A DNA stretch of 43,463 nucleotides. It comes from CAYSYM01 sp964435115. Its GTDB lineage: Bacteria; Chloroflexota; UBA6077; CF-72. Both the position numbers and the translations under genes were made by a program. The notes beneath the pieces are model-generated. The model had not been told where the DNA came from. It made no database searches and worked only from the letters and a program-made list of their open reading frames with translations. Of the stretch, positions 6,780 through 14,853 are shown one piece after another. The stretch lies in the NCBI GenBank assembly GCA_964435115.1, contig CAYSYM010000032.1:1-43463 (forward strand). Direction: 5' to 3'. Position 1 is the stretch's first letter. The number at the start of each line of letters is the position of its first letter.

Positions 6780-8318
6780 GTGCGCGACGCCGTCGCGATT
6801 GTCGACTTCGGCTCGCAGTACAGCCAGCTCATCGCGCGCCGTGTGCGCGAGCATCACGTCTACTGCGAGCTGGTCCCGCCCGACTGCGCGCCTGACCGCC
6901 TGCGCGCACTGGCACCCAGGGGCTTCATCCTCTCCGGCGGCCCGGCCAGCGTCTACGAGCCCGGCGCGCCCCAGCTCGCGCGCGCCATCCTGGAGAGCGG
7001 CAGGCCCATCCTGGGCATCTGCTACGGGATGCAGGTGCTCGCGCACCAGCTCGGCGGCCAGGTGCAGCCCGGCGCCAAGCGCGAATACGGGCCGGCCGTG
7101 CTGCGCGTGAACGACCCACCGGCCGCGATCTTCAAGGACCTGCCGCGCGAGTTCTCGGTCTGGATGAGCCATGGCGACGTGGTCACCGCGCTCCCGCCCG
7201 GCTTCGTCTCCGCGGCGACCAGTGACAACTCGCCCGCCGCTGCGATGTGGAACGGCAACGGGCTCATCGGTCTCCAGTTCCATCCGGAGGTCGTCCACAC
7301 CAGCTTCGGCGCTGACCTCATCCGCAACTTCCTGTTCGAAGTGTGCGCGTGCCAGGGCACCTGGACGGCGCAGTCGTTCGTCGACCAGGCGGTGGGCGAG
7401 ATACGCCGACAGGTGGGGGACGGCCGCGTCATCTGCGCTCTCTCGGGCGGCGTCGACTCGGCCGTCGTCGCCGCGCTCGTCCACCAGGCGGTCGGCGACC
7501 AGCTCACCTGCATCTTCGTCGACAACGGCCTCCTGCGGCAGGGCGAGGCCGAGCGGGTGGTCGAGACCTTCCAGCGCCACCTGCGGATGGCGCTCGTGCA
7601 CGTGGACGCCGCCGACAGCTTCCTCGGCCGCCTGGCCGGCGTGGTCCACCCCGAGGAGAAGCGCCGCATCGTCGGCGACGAGTTCATCCGCAGCTTCGCG
7701 CGTGAGGCGCGCAAGCTGGGGCGGATCGACTTCCTCGCGCAGGGCACCCTCTACCCGGACGTGATCGAGAGCACCAGCCACGACACGGCCAGCGCCGCCG
7801 CGCGCATCAAGACCCACCACAACGTCGGTCTCCCGGAGGACCTGCCGTTCACGCTGATCGAGCCGTTGCGCCACCTCTTCAAGGATGAGGTCCGCGAAGT
7901 CGGAGCGGCGCTCGGGCTGCCGGAGGAGATGGTGTGGCGGCACCCGTTCCCCGGCCCCGGCCTCAGCATCCGCGTCCTGGGCGAGGTGACCGCCGAGCGC
8001 CTGGAGACGCTGCGCGCCGCCGACTGGGTAGTGATGGACGAGGTCAGGAAGGCCGGGCTGTACCGCCAGGTGTGGCAGAGCTTCGCCGTGCTCACCCCCG
8101 TCCGCACGGTCGGCGTCATGGGCGACTACCGCACCTACGGCAACGTCGTCGCGGTGCGCATCGTCACCTCGCAGGATGCCATGACGGCCGACTGGGCGCG
8201 CGTGCCGTACGACCTGCTCGCGCGCATCTCCAGTCGCATCGTCAACGAGGTCGCCGACGTGAACCGCGTCGTCTACGACGTGACCTCCAAGCCCCCGGGG
8301 ACGATTGAGTGGGAGTAG
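6780..8318 (+). CDS. guaA: GMP synthase (glutamine-hydrolysing)
   Basis: Converts XMP, ATP and glutamine to GMP. The 512-residue product has the class I amidotransferase domain with nucleophile Cys81 in GICYGMQ and His168/Glu170 in HPEV. The ATP-pyrophosphatase P-loop SGGVDS is at 222-227, followed by GTLYPDVIESTS, the dimerisation domain with PFPGPGLSIRVLGE, and the canonical C-terminal KPPGTIEWE. GTG 6780 is preferred: it has GGGAG 8 nt upstream and gives the usual family length. The frame is open back into guaB3, and a GTG overlapping the guaB3 stop (6597) would add 61 unconserved residues. It ends 2 nt before purD. Confidence 0.95.
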   Translation: MRDAVAIVDFGSQYSQLIARRVREHHVYCELVPPDCAPDRLRALAPRGFILSGGPASVYEPGAPQLARAILESGRPILGICYGMQVLAHQLGGQVQPGAKREYGPAVLRVNDPPAAIFKDLPREFSVWMSHGDVVTALPPGFVSAATSDNSPAAAMWNGNGLIGLQFHPEVVHTSFGADLIRNFLFEVCACQGTWTAQSFVDQAVGEIRRQVGDGRVICALSGGVDSAVVAALVHQAVGDQLTCIFVDNGLLRQGEAERVVETFQRHLRMALVHVDAADSFLGRLAGVVHPEEKRRIVGDEFIRSFAREARKLGRIDFLAQGTLYPDVIESTSHDTASAAARIKTHHNVGLPEDLPFTLIEPLRHLFKDEVREVGAALGLPEEMVWRHPFPGPGLSIRVLGEVTAERLETLRAADWVVMDEVRKAGLYRQVWQSFAVLTPVRTVGVMGDYRTYGNVVAVRIVTSQDAMTADWARVPYDLLARISSRIVNEVADVNRVVYDVTSKPPGTIEWE

Positions 8319-8320
8319 GC

Positions 8321-9649
8321 ATGAAAGTGCTCGTCGTCGGCTCAGGTGGCCGCGAGCACGCCATCGTATGGAAGCTGGCCGCGAGCCGGCAGGTGGAACG
8401 CATCTACTGTGCGCCGGGCAATGCGGGCACGGCTGAGGTTGCCGCGAACCTGGCGGTGGACGCGACGGACCTCGAGGGGCTGCTCGACGTCGCCAGGACG
8501 CTCGGGATCGATCTGACGGTTGTGGGGCCTGAGGCGCCGCTGGCGGCCGGGATCGTCGACCTGTTCCTGGCCCAGGGCCTCAGGATCTTCGGGCCCACGC
8601 GGGCCGCCGCTCGACTCGAGTCGAGCAAGGCGTGGACGAAGGAGCTGCTCCTGCGGCACGCAATCCCGACGGGGCGGGCAGAGATCGTCGAGAGCGAGGC
8701 GGCCGCGCGGCGCGCCCTGGCGCGGTCCGGCCTGCCGGCGGTGGTGAAAGCCGACGGGCTGGCCGGCGGCAAGGGCGTCTGGGTGTGCCAGTGCCCGCGC
8801 GACGTGGACGGGGCGTTGGAGGCGCTGTTCCAGCGGCGGGCTCTCGGCGCAGCCGGCGACCGGGCGCTGATCGAGGAGTACCTGGCGGGACCTGAGCTGT
8901 CGGTGCTCGCCTTCGCCGACGGCGAGCGGCTGGCACTCATGCCACCAGCCCGCGACTACAAGCGGCTGCTCGACGGCGACCGGGGGCCGAACACGGGTGG
9001 TATGGGCGGCTATACGCGGCCGGCGGACGCCACACCGGACCTGCTCGCCCGCGTCGAGGCCGAGGTGCTGCGGCCGACGCTGGCCGCGGTGGCTGGCGAG
9101 GGCGCTCCCTATCGCGGCGTGCTGTACGCCGGCCTCATGCTCACGGACGATGGGCCCAGGGTCCTCGAGTTCAACTGCCGCCTCGGCGACCCAGAGGCCC
9201 AGCTCATCCTGCCCCTGCTCGAGAGCGACTTCCTCGACGCCTGCCTCTCCGTCGCCGAGGGGCGGCTGCGCCCCGAGACGCTCCAGTGGAGCGACGGCGC
9301 CTCGTGCGGGGTCGTGCTGGCCGCGGAGGGGTACCCTGGGCGAGTGACGGAGGGTGCCGGGATCCACGGGCTGGATGCCGTGCCGCGTGGCGTCCTGGTG
9401 TTCCACGCCGGCACCCGGGCGCAGCCGAGCCGGCAGGGAGGATCGGTCATGGCGGCCGGCGGTCGGGTGCTCTGCCTGGTCGCTCAGGGGCCGGACGTGG
9501 CGTCCGCCCGCGAGCAGGCCTACGCTGCCGTGCCGGTGGTCCACTTCGAGGGCCGACAGTACCGTTCCGACATCGGCCTCGAACCACCCCCTCGGCCCAC
9601 CGCCGGCAGCCCGCGGCCCTCGCTCGTCTCGACCGGGCACCGCCAGTGA
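8321..9649 (+). CDS. purD: Phosphoribosylamine-glycine ligase (GAR synthetase)
   Basis: ATP-grasp enzyme of de novo purine synthesis joining glycine to 5-phosphoribosylamine. The 442-residue length is typical. Signatures in order: VLVVGSGGREHAIVWKL at the N-terminus, VVGPEAPLAAGIVD, IFGPTRAAARLESSK, VVKADGLAGGKGV of the ATP-grasp core, GPNTGGMGGYTRP, and LEFNCRLGDPEAQ with metal and ATP ligands. ATG 8321 is preceded by GGGAG 6 nt upstream, inside the guaA stop region. Its TGA overlaps the purB GTG. The last 25 residues are Pro/Arg-rich and unconserved. Confidence 0.95.
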   Translation: MKVLVVGSGGREHAIVWKLAASRQVERIYCAPGNAGTAEVAANLAVDATDLEGLLDVARTLGIDLTVVGPEAPLAAGIVDLFLAQGLRIFGPTRAAARLESSKAWTKELLLRHAIPTGRAEIVESEAAARRALARSGLPAVVKADGLAGGKGVWVCQCPRDVDGALEALFQRRALGAAGDRALIEEYLAGPELSVLAFADGERLALMPPARDYKRLLDGDRGPNTGGMGGYTRPADATPDLLARVEAEVLRPTLAAVAGEGAPYRGVLYAGLMLTDDGPRVLEFNCRLGDPEAQLILPLLESDFLDACLSVAEGRLRPETLQWSDGASCGVVLAAEGYPGRVTEGAGIHGLDAVPRGVLVFHAGTRAQPSRQGGSVMAAGGRVLCLVAQGPDVASAREQAYAAVPVVHFEGRQYRSDIGLEPPPRPTAGSPRPSLVSTGHRQ

Positions 9650-10938
9650 TCCCACGCTACACGCGCCCCGAGATGGGCCGCGTCTGGTCTGAAGAGCACA
9701 AGCTCGAGCTGTGGCTCCGGGTCGAAGTCGCCGTCTGCGAGGCCTGGGCCGAGCTGGGCGTCGTGCCGGAGGCGGACCTGCAGGTGATTCGCCAGGCCGT
9801 CGTTCGACCAGAGCGGATGGCCGAGCTGCTGGCCGAGACCCGCCACGACCTCATCTCCTTCACTCGCGCGATCGCCGAGAGCCTGGGCGGGCCGGGCCGC
9901 TGGATCCACCTCGGCCTCACCTCCTCCGACGTGCTGGACACCGCCCTGTCGCTCCAGGTGCAGGAGGCTGCAGACCTGTTGGCGGCCGGCCTCGAGCGGC
10001 TCGAGGCAGCGCTGAGCGAGCAGGCGGTGCGCTACAAGTACACGCCCATGGTCGGGCGGACGCACGGCGTCCACGCCGAGCCGACCACCTTCGGCCACAA
10101 GCTCGCCGTGTTCGTCGCCCAGGTCCGACGTGACCGGACGCGGCTGGCGCAGGCGCGTGAGGAGCTGCGGGCCGGCAAGCTCTCCGGCGCCGTGGGCACG
10201 CACGCCAACGTCCCCGCGGAGGTCGAGGAGAGCGCCCTCGAGCGCCTCGGGCTGCAGCCGGCCCAGGCCTCCACCCAGATCCTGCAGCGCGACCGCCACG
10301 CCCAGTTCCTCACCACCCTCGCCGTCATCGCCGCGACGCTCGAGCAGCAGGCCACCGAGATCCGGGCGCTCCAGCGCACCGAGATCGGCGAGGCGATGGA
10401 GCCCTTCGCCCCGGGCCAGCAGGGTTCGAGCGCCATGCCCCACAAGCGCAACCCCGAGCTGTGCGAGCGGGTGTGCGGGCTCGCCCGGCTGGTCCGCGGC
10501 CACGCCGTCACCGCGCTGGAGAACGTCGCCCTGTGGCACGAGCGGGACATCAGCCACTCCTCCGCCGAGCGGCTCATCTTCCCCGATGCGTGCATCGCCC
10601 TCGACTACATGCTCGACGTCTTCCACACGGTCATCGCCGAGCTGGACGTGTTCCCCCAGGCGATGGAGCGCAACCTCCACCTCACCCGTGGCCTCGTCTT
10701 CTCCGGCCGCGTGCTGCTCGCGCTCGTGGAGGCCGGCATGGCCCGCGACGAGGCGTACAGGATCGTCCAGGACGCCGCCCGCAAGGTCTGGGCGGGCGAA
10801 GGCGACCTTCAGTCCCTCCTGGTCGGCGACCCGCGCGCGCGAGCGCGCCTGAGCGAGGAGGAGCTTGCGAGCCTCTTCGACCTCAGCCACTACCTGCGTG
10901 GCATCGAGGTCCCGTTCGCGCGGCTGGGGCTCGGGTGA
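9646..10938 (+). CDS. purB: Adenylosuccinate lyase
   Basis: Fumarase/aspartase-superfamily homotetramer that cleaves SAICAR and adenylosuccinate. The 430-residue product starts IPRYTRPEMGRVWSEEHK, typical of the shorter bacterial form. HLGLTSSDVLDTA near residue 85, the catalytic-His region GRTHGVHAEPTTFG near 140, and the mobile signature loop GSSAMPHKRNP at 260-270 are all intact. Start GTG 9646 overlaps the purD stop as GTGA; a longer upstream frame overlaps purD and is not used. It performs two steps of the pathway encoded around it. Confidence 0.95.
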   Translation: MIPRYTRPEMGRVWSEEHKLELWLRVEVAVCEAWAELGVVPEADLQVIRQAVVRPERMAELLAETRHDLISFTRAIAESLGGPGRWIHLGLTSSDVLDTALSLQVQEAADLLAAGLERLEAALSEQAVRYKYTPMVGRTHGVHAEPTTFGHKLAVFVAQVRRDRTRLAQAREELRAGKLSGAVGTHANVPAEVEESALERLGLQPAQASTQILQRDRHAQFLTTLAVIAATLEQQATEIRALQRTEIGEAMEPFAPGQQGSSAMPHKRNPELCERVCGLARLVRGHAVTALENVALWHERDISHSSAERLIFPDACIALDYMLDVFHTVIAELDVFPQAMERNLHLTRGLVFSGRVLLALVEAGMARDEAYRIVQDAARKVWAGEGDLQSLLVGDPRARARLSEEELASLFDLSHYLRGIEVPFARLGLG

Positions 10939-10976
10939 CGGCGCCGGCCGCGCGCGGCATGGGGCCGGGCGAGCGC

Positions 10977-11888
10977 ATGACGCCAACCTCGACGAGCCGC
11001 GGGACCCGGGGCGTTCGCGAAACGCTCCTGCCTGGGGTCCCGCTCTTCCGCCGCGGCAAGGTGCGCGAGATGTACGACGCCGGCGATGGCCTCCTGCTTA
11101 TGGTCGCGTCTGACCGGGTGTCGGCGTTCGACGTCGTCATGGACGACCTGATCCCGGGCAAGGGCGCCGTCCTCACCGCCCTCTCCGCGTTCTGGTTCCG
11201 TACGCTGGCCGATCTCGTGCCCAGCCACTTCGTCTCGGATGACCCGGCGGCGCTCCCGCCGCACCTGCGAGCCCACGCCACCGCGCTGGACGCCCGCTGG
11301 CTGCTGGTGCGGCGCGCCGAGCGGATCGACGTGGAGTGCGTCGTCCGTGGCTACCTGGCCGGCTCCGCCTGGGCGGAGTACTGCCGCCACGGCACAGTTG
11401 CCGGCGAGCCGCTGCCAGCCGGCTTCGTGGAGTCGGCGCGCCTGCCCGAGCCGATCTTCACCCCTGCCGCCAAGGCGGAGACGGGACATGACGAGAACAT
11501 CTCGCGGGCGCGGCTGGCCGAGCTCGTCGGGCCGGCGCTTGCAGGCCAGCTCGAGACGGCCAGTCGCCGCCTCTACCGCGCGGCCGAGGCGCACGCGCGT
11601 TCGCGCGGGCTCATCCTGGCCGATACCAAGTTTGAGTTCGGGCTGCTGGACGGGCGGCTGATGCTCATCGACGAGCTGCTCACGCCCGATTCCTCGCGGT
11701 ACTGGCCGGCTGACGCGTACCGGCCCGGCCGGCCGCAGCCGAGCTTCGACAAGCAGTACCTTCGCGACTACCTGGAACGCATCGGCTGGAACAAGCAGCC
11801 ACCTCCCCCACCCCTCCCGTCCGAGGTCGTCCAGGCCACCGCCGCCCGCTACCAGGAGGCGCTGCGGCGCCTGGTGGGAGCGCCATGA
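10977..11888 (+). CDS. purC: Phosphoribosylaminoimidazole-succinocarboxamide synthase
   Basis: SAICAR synthetase, ligating aspartate to CAIR with ATP. This 303-residue version is of the longer yeast-like type. It shows FRRGKVREMYD, VASDRVSAFDVVM, VECVVRGYLAGSAW, EPIFTPAAKAETGHDENI and LADTKFEFG with the nucleotide-binding and metal residues, then SFDKQYLRDYL near the C-terminus. ATG 10977 is chosen for normal N-terminal length; GTG 10935, overlapping the purB stop as GTGA, would add 14 residues and is a real alternative given the operon's overlap habit. The stop overlaps the purS ATG. Confidence 0.94.
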   Translation: MTPTSTSRGTRGVRETLLPGVPLFRRGKVREMYDAGDGLLLMVASDRVSAFDVVMDDLIPGKGAVLTALSAFWFRTLADLVPSHFVSDDPAALPPHLRAHATALDARWLLVRRAERIDVECVVRGYLAGSAWAEYCRHGTVAGEPLPAGFVESARLPEPIFTPAAKAETGHDENISRARLAELVGPALAGQLETASRRLYRAAEAHARSRGLILADTKFEFGLLDGRLMLIDELLTPDSSRYWPADAYRPGRPQPSFDKQYLRDYLERIGWNKQPPPPPLPSEVVQATAARYQEALRRLVGAP

Positions 11889-12163
11889 GGTCCTGGCTGG
11901 CCGAAGTGCGCGTGTTGCTCAAGCCCTCGGTGAACGACCCACAGGGGCTGTCCGTCCGCGGCGGACTGCACGCCCTTGGCTTCGAGCAGGTCGAGAGTGT
12001 GCGGGCCGGGAAGCTCCTGCTGGTCCGCCTGTACGCGCCTGATCGGGCGTCGGCTGAGGCGGCCGTCGACCAGATGTGCGCGCAGCTCCTGGCGAATCCC
12101 GTCATCGAACAGTACGAGTTCACGCTGGCTCCGGCTGAGTCCGTGGGCGAGACGAGGGCGTGA
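11885..12163 (+). CDS. purS: Phosphoribosylformylglycinamidine synthase subunit PurS
   Basis: Small structural subunit of the PurSQL FGAM synthase complex, bridging glutaminase PurQ and synthetase PurL. At 92 residues it is of normal size, with the family pattern EVRVLLKPSVNDPQG, then GLHALGFEQVESVRAGK and a C-terminal strand ANPVIEQYEF. The ATG overlaps the purC stop (ATGA). Oddly, purQ and purL do not follow; the operon ends here and the next gene converges from the other strand. The partner subunits must be encoded elsewhere (inference). Confidence 0.93.
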   Translation: MRSWLAEVRVLLKPSVNDPQGLSVRGGLHALGFEQVESVRAGKLLLVRLYAPDRASAEAAVDQMCAQLLANPVIEQYEFTLAPAESVGETRA

Positions 12164-12354
12164 CCGGGCGGAGAGGTGGCCCACGGGCGTCGACCGATGT
12201 CGATGCCAGGGTCAAGCTCGCCACGTTGCTGGGTGCGCGCGGTGAGACTCCCCTGCGCTTTGATTCAAGCCAGGCCGTGCGTAAAACGCTGACGGCCGGT
12301 CCGACAACCTGCCGCGTGCCGCGGCCACGAGCGCGGGGGGGCCGCGCGCGGGAG

Positions 12355-13197
12355 TTACCGGACAGGCCGCGAGCGCGCCCGTGCCTTGAGGGCCTCCAGC
12401 ACCTCGAAGGGCACCTGGTTCGCGCCTAGCCGCATCCGGCCGTCGGTCGTCCGCTTGCCGTGGTCGTCTGACCCGCCGCTCACCAGTACCCCAAGCTCCC
12501 GCGCCACGCGCTGGTAGTGCTCGCTCCCCCAGCCGTTGGGGAGCCACTGCCAGGCCTCGAGCGCGTCGAACCCCACTCGCACCAGCGGCTCGAGCTCCGC
12601 GCCTGACAGGAGCGGGTGGCCGCGCCGCAGCCGGGCCGGGTGCGCCAGCGAAGCCACTCCGCCAGCGCCGTGAATGAGCGCCACCGCCTCACGCACCGTG
12701 TACGCGCGCGGCTCCGCCGCTGCCAGTCGGAGCAAGCGCATGCCCGTGCCCGGCGGCGCCTCGCGCAGCACGCCCTGCTCCAGCATCCCCAGCACCAGCG
12801 CGGCCCCGCCAGCGTAGCGATGCTGGTAACGCTCCAGGTGCTCCACTTCGAGCGCGCCACCGACAGCGCGGATCTCGCGCAGGACCAGGTTCACGTGCCG
12901 CTCCATGAGCCGGCGGGCCCGTCGCAGCGCCGCGTTCAGGGCCTGGTTCGCCGGGTCGACGAAGTAGCCCAGCACGTGCACCGCGCGCGGCCCATCCCAG
13001 CGCGCCGTCATCTCGATCCCGGGAACGAGCTCGATGCCGGCCTGCCGGGCCGCCGCGGCACCTTCTGGCAGGCCGGTGAGCACGTCGTGGTCAGTGATGG
13101 CGATGGCGCGCAGCCCGCGTGCGGCCGCCTCGCGCACCACCTCCGCGGGCTCCAAGCGGCCGTCAGAGTGGGTGGTGTGGACGTGCAGGTCGATCAC
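12355..13197 (-). CDS. PHP-domain phosphoesterase (RNase AM/YciV-like)
   Basis: Trinuclear-metal PHP hydrolase of 280 residues. Ligand motifs are visible: DLHVHTTHSDG at the N-terminus, AITDHDVL near residue 35, PGIEMTA near 60, and late SLAHPARL and SGGSDDHGK. Characterised relatives remove 5' nucleotides from RNA or hydrolyse 3',5'-nucleoside bisphosphates; which activity applies here cannot be told. It converges on the purine operon and its start lies 115 bp from the end of hisB, both on the minus strand. The intergenic stretch between them contains an inverted repeat at 13208-13271. Confidence 0.88.
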   Translation of the reverse strand: MIDLHVHTTHSDGRLEPAEVVREAAARGLRAIAITDHDVLTGLPEGAAAARQAGIELVPGIEMTARWDGPRAVHVLGYFVDPANQALNAALRRARRLMERHVNLVLREIRAVGGALEVEHLERYQHRYAGGAALVLGMLEQGVLREAPPGTGMRLLRLAAAEPRAYTVREAVALIHGAGGVASLAHPARLRRGHPLLSGAELEPLVRVGFDALEAWQWLPNGWGSEHYQRVARELGVLVSGGSDDHGKRTTDGRMRLGANQVPFEVLEALKARARSRPVR

Positions 13198-13207
13198 GGG
13201 GATCGGA

Positions 13208-13271
13208 TGTCAGGTGTTGGGTGGCCGGTCCCGATACCCGGTACCCACGACCTCTGGCGCGTCACCTGACA
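13208..13271. repeat. Inverted repeat between hisB and the PHP gene
   Basis: Perfect 9-bp arms TGTCAGGTG (13208-13216) and CACCTGACA (13263-13271) surround a 46-nt segment rich in GGT/ACC half-palindromes. It may be a terminator for hisB or a dispersed repeat; the window holds no second complete copy that I could find. Confidence 0.4.
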
Positions 13272-13312
13272 CCCGCCGGCCGCTCCGGAGGCGCGGGCGC
13301 CTCGGCCGCGGC

Positions 13313-13921
13313 TCAGATGATGCCCTTGGTCGAGGGCACCTCGCCGGCAATCCGCGGGTCCGGGCGGGTCGCGTCGTCGAGCGCGCGAGCCAGGGCCTTG
13401 AAGGTCGCTTCTGCCCGGTGGTGGTCGTTCTCCCCAGCCAGCAGCCGGACGTGCAGGCTGAAGCGCCCCTCCAGGGCGAGCGAGCGCAGGACGTGCGGGA
13501 CCATGTCGGCGCTCAGCCCGCCGATCGCCGTGCCCCGGAACGGCAGGTCGATCTCCGCCCAGCCGCGGCCGCCCAGGTCCACCGCCACCCACGCCAGCGC
13601 CTCGTCCAGCGGGACCGCGGCGTCGCCGAAGCGGCGGATGGCGCGACGCTCCCCGAGCGCCTGGTTGAGCGCCTGCCCGAGGGTGATCGCCACGTCCTCG
13701 GCGGTGTGGTGCTGGTCCACGTGCAGGTCGCCCTCGGCCCGCACGGCCAGGTCGAAGCGGGCATGGCGCGCCAGACTGTCGAGCAGATGGTCCAGGAAGC
13801 CGATGCCCGTGCTGACGTCGGCGCGGCCCGCCCCGTCGAGGTTCAACGCCACCTCCACGCGGGCCTCGCGCGTCTCACGACGAACGGTCGCCGCGCGGGG
13901 AGCGAGAGGGACCGGCTGCAT
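13313..13921 (-). CDS. hisB: Imidazoleglycerol-phosphate dehydratase
   Basis: Manganese-dependent dehydratase of histidine biosynthesis, 202 residues, the monofunctional form. Diagnostic motifs are GIGFLDHLLDSLARH, the metal site DQHHTAEDVAITLG, then GENDHHRAEATFKALARAL and the closing PSTKGII. ATG 13921 gives the standard N-terminus; the frame extends upstream without conserved sequence. TACTAT about 12 bp before the ATG on the minus strand is a possible -10, which would give a very short leader. No other his gene is in the window, so hisB is separated from the rest of its pathway. Confidence 0.95.
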   Translation of the reverse strand: MQPVPLAPRAATVRRETREARVEVALNLDGAGRADVSTGIGFLDHLLDSLARHARFDLAVRAEGDLHVDQHHTAEDVAITLGQALNQALGERRAIRRFGDAAVPLDEALAWVAVDLGGRGWAEIDLPFRGTAIGGLSADMVPHVLRSLALEGRFSLHVRLLAGENDHHRAEATFKALARALDDATRPDPRIAGEVPSTKGII

Positions 13922-14074
13922 GGGACCGCGCGGATAGTAGCAGGCCCGGGGCACGCCCGAGCTCCCCGCCCCTGGGGGGAAGGCTCGACCTCGGGGTGAG
14001 CCGCCCAGCCATCGCCCATGCCAACCCGGTGCGAGCGGACTGCCGGGAGAACTCAAAGCCCTGCCGCCACACTC

Positions 14075-14080
14075 TACAAT
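14075..14080 (+). promoter_or_regulatory. -10 element of the toxin-antitoxin operon
   Basis: TACAAT matches five of six consensus bases and lies 33 bp upstream of the antitoxin start, immediately before a palindrome. No clear -35 is seen. Confidence 0.5.
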
Positions 14081-14083
14081 TGC

Positions 14084-14098
14084 GTCACATGGTGTGAC
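14084..14098 (+). promoter_or_regulatory. Palindromic operator GTCACA-TGG-TGTGAC
   Basis: A perfect 6-bp inverted repeat with a 3-bp centre begins 4 bp after the -10, at the expected transcription start. Antitoxin-toxin complexes of this class autorepress through such palindromes (known); assignment to this operon is inference from position. Confidence 0.55.
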
Positions 14099-14112
14099 TC
14101 ACGGAGGTGAGC

Positions 14113-14358
14113 GTGAGGTGTGTGGGGGTTCGGGAGTTGAGGGAGAGAACGCGGGAGATTCTGCAACAGGTGTCGGAAGGCCAGAGCATCAGGGTCACCC
14201 ACCGCGGCAAGGTGATGGCGCACCTCGTTCCCCCGCCCAGAAAGGCCACGCCTGAGGCGATCGAGCGGGCCCTGAAGGAAGCGGACGATCTGATCACGTT
14301 GATAGGGCAGGCCCAGAGCCGCCCTAGCACGTTGTCGGACTGGCGGCGAGAATGGTGA
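14113..14358 (+). CDS. Phd/YefM-family antitoxin
   Basis: Antitoxin of 81 residues. The N-terminal VGVRELRERTREILQQV is the DNA-binding and dimerisation segment of Phd/YefM proteins, followed by GQSIRVTHRGKVMAHLVP, the typical beta-strand signature. The acidic, helical C-terminus (RALKEADDLITLIGQ) should wrap the toxin. GTG 14113 is picked because GGAGG lies 6 nt upstream; GTG 14107 is too close to that site. The stop overlaps the PIN toxin start, as usual for translationally coupled pairs. Probably represses its own promoter at the adjoining palindrome. Confidence 0.9.
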   Translation: MRCVGVRELRERTREILQQVSEGQSIRVTHRGKVMAHLVPPPRKATPEAIERALKEADDLITLIGQAQSRPSTLSDWRREW

Positions 14359-14762
14359 CCGACGCCAGTCTTTGGGTGAGCTACTTCCTTCCGAAGGATC
14401 GGTGGCATCAGGAGTCACGCGCCTGGCTGAACGACCGGTTGGCCGAAGGCACACGGTTAGTGGCTCCCGAGTTGCTGCTGGCAGAGGTGGGCGGGGCGGT
14501 GGCGCGCATGACCGGCGAACCGGACCTGGGCAGGCGGGCGGTGAGTTGGCTACTGGCCCGGCCGCATCTGGAGATCGTTTCGGAAGAGGCTCCCGGGGTG
14601 GAGGCTGCTCGGCTGGCATGCGCCCTGAGGCTGCGGGGGGCCGACGCCTACTACGTCCTGACAGCTCAGCGCCGCTCGTTGCCGCTGGTAAGCTGGGATG
14701 ACGATCAGAGGACGAAGGCGCGAGTGGTCGTGCCGGTAGGTCGCCCCAGCGAGCTGCCGTAA
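14352..14762 (+). CDS. PIN-domain toxin (VapC type)
   Basis: Ribonuclease toxin of 136 residues with the PIN fold. The acidic active site is visible: Asp in MVTDASLWVSYF, Glu in PELLLAEVGGAVAR, Asp in RGADAYYVLTAQ and Asp residues in LVSWDDDQR. Relatives cleave tRNA or rRNA when freed from the antitoxin. Its ATG sits inside the last codons of the antitoxin gene (ATGGTGA). All catalytic residues are present, so the system looks functional. RNA target unknown. Confidence 0.92.
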   Translation: MVTDASLWVSYFLPKDRWHQESRAWLNDRLAEGTRLVAPELLLAEVGGAVARMTGEPDLGRRAVSWLLARPHLEIVSEEAPGVEAARLACALRLRGADAYYVLTAQRRSLPLVSWDDDQRTKARVVVPVGRPSELP

Positions 14763-14853
14763 ACCGCCCCACGCTCCGCAGCACGCTGGGCGCCCACGCT
14801 GGGACCGATTAGCATGGCGGCCACATTCAGCCGGGTAGTGTCGCGTGGCCTCC

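Noticed and set aside
12160..12429. Plus-strand frame of 89 codons starting in a GTGA overlap with purS, in the place of purQ
   Set aside because: The sequence has no PurQ features, is Arg/Pro-rich as expected of antisense GC-rich DNA, and its second half lies antisense to the PHP gene.
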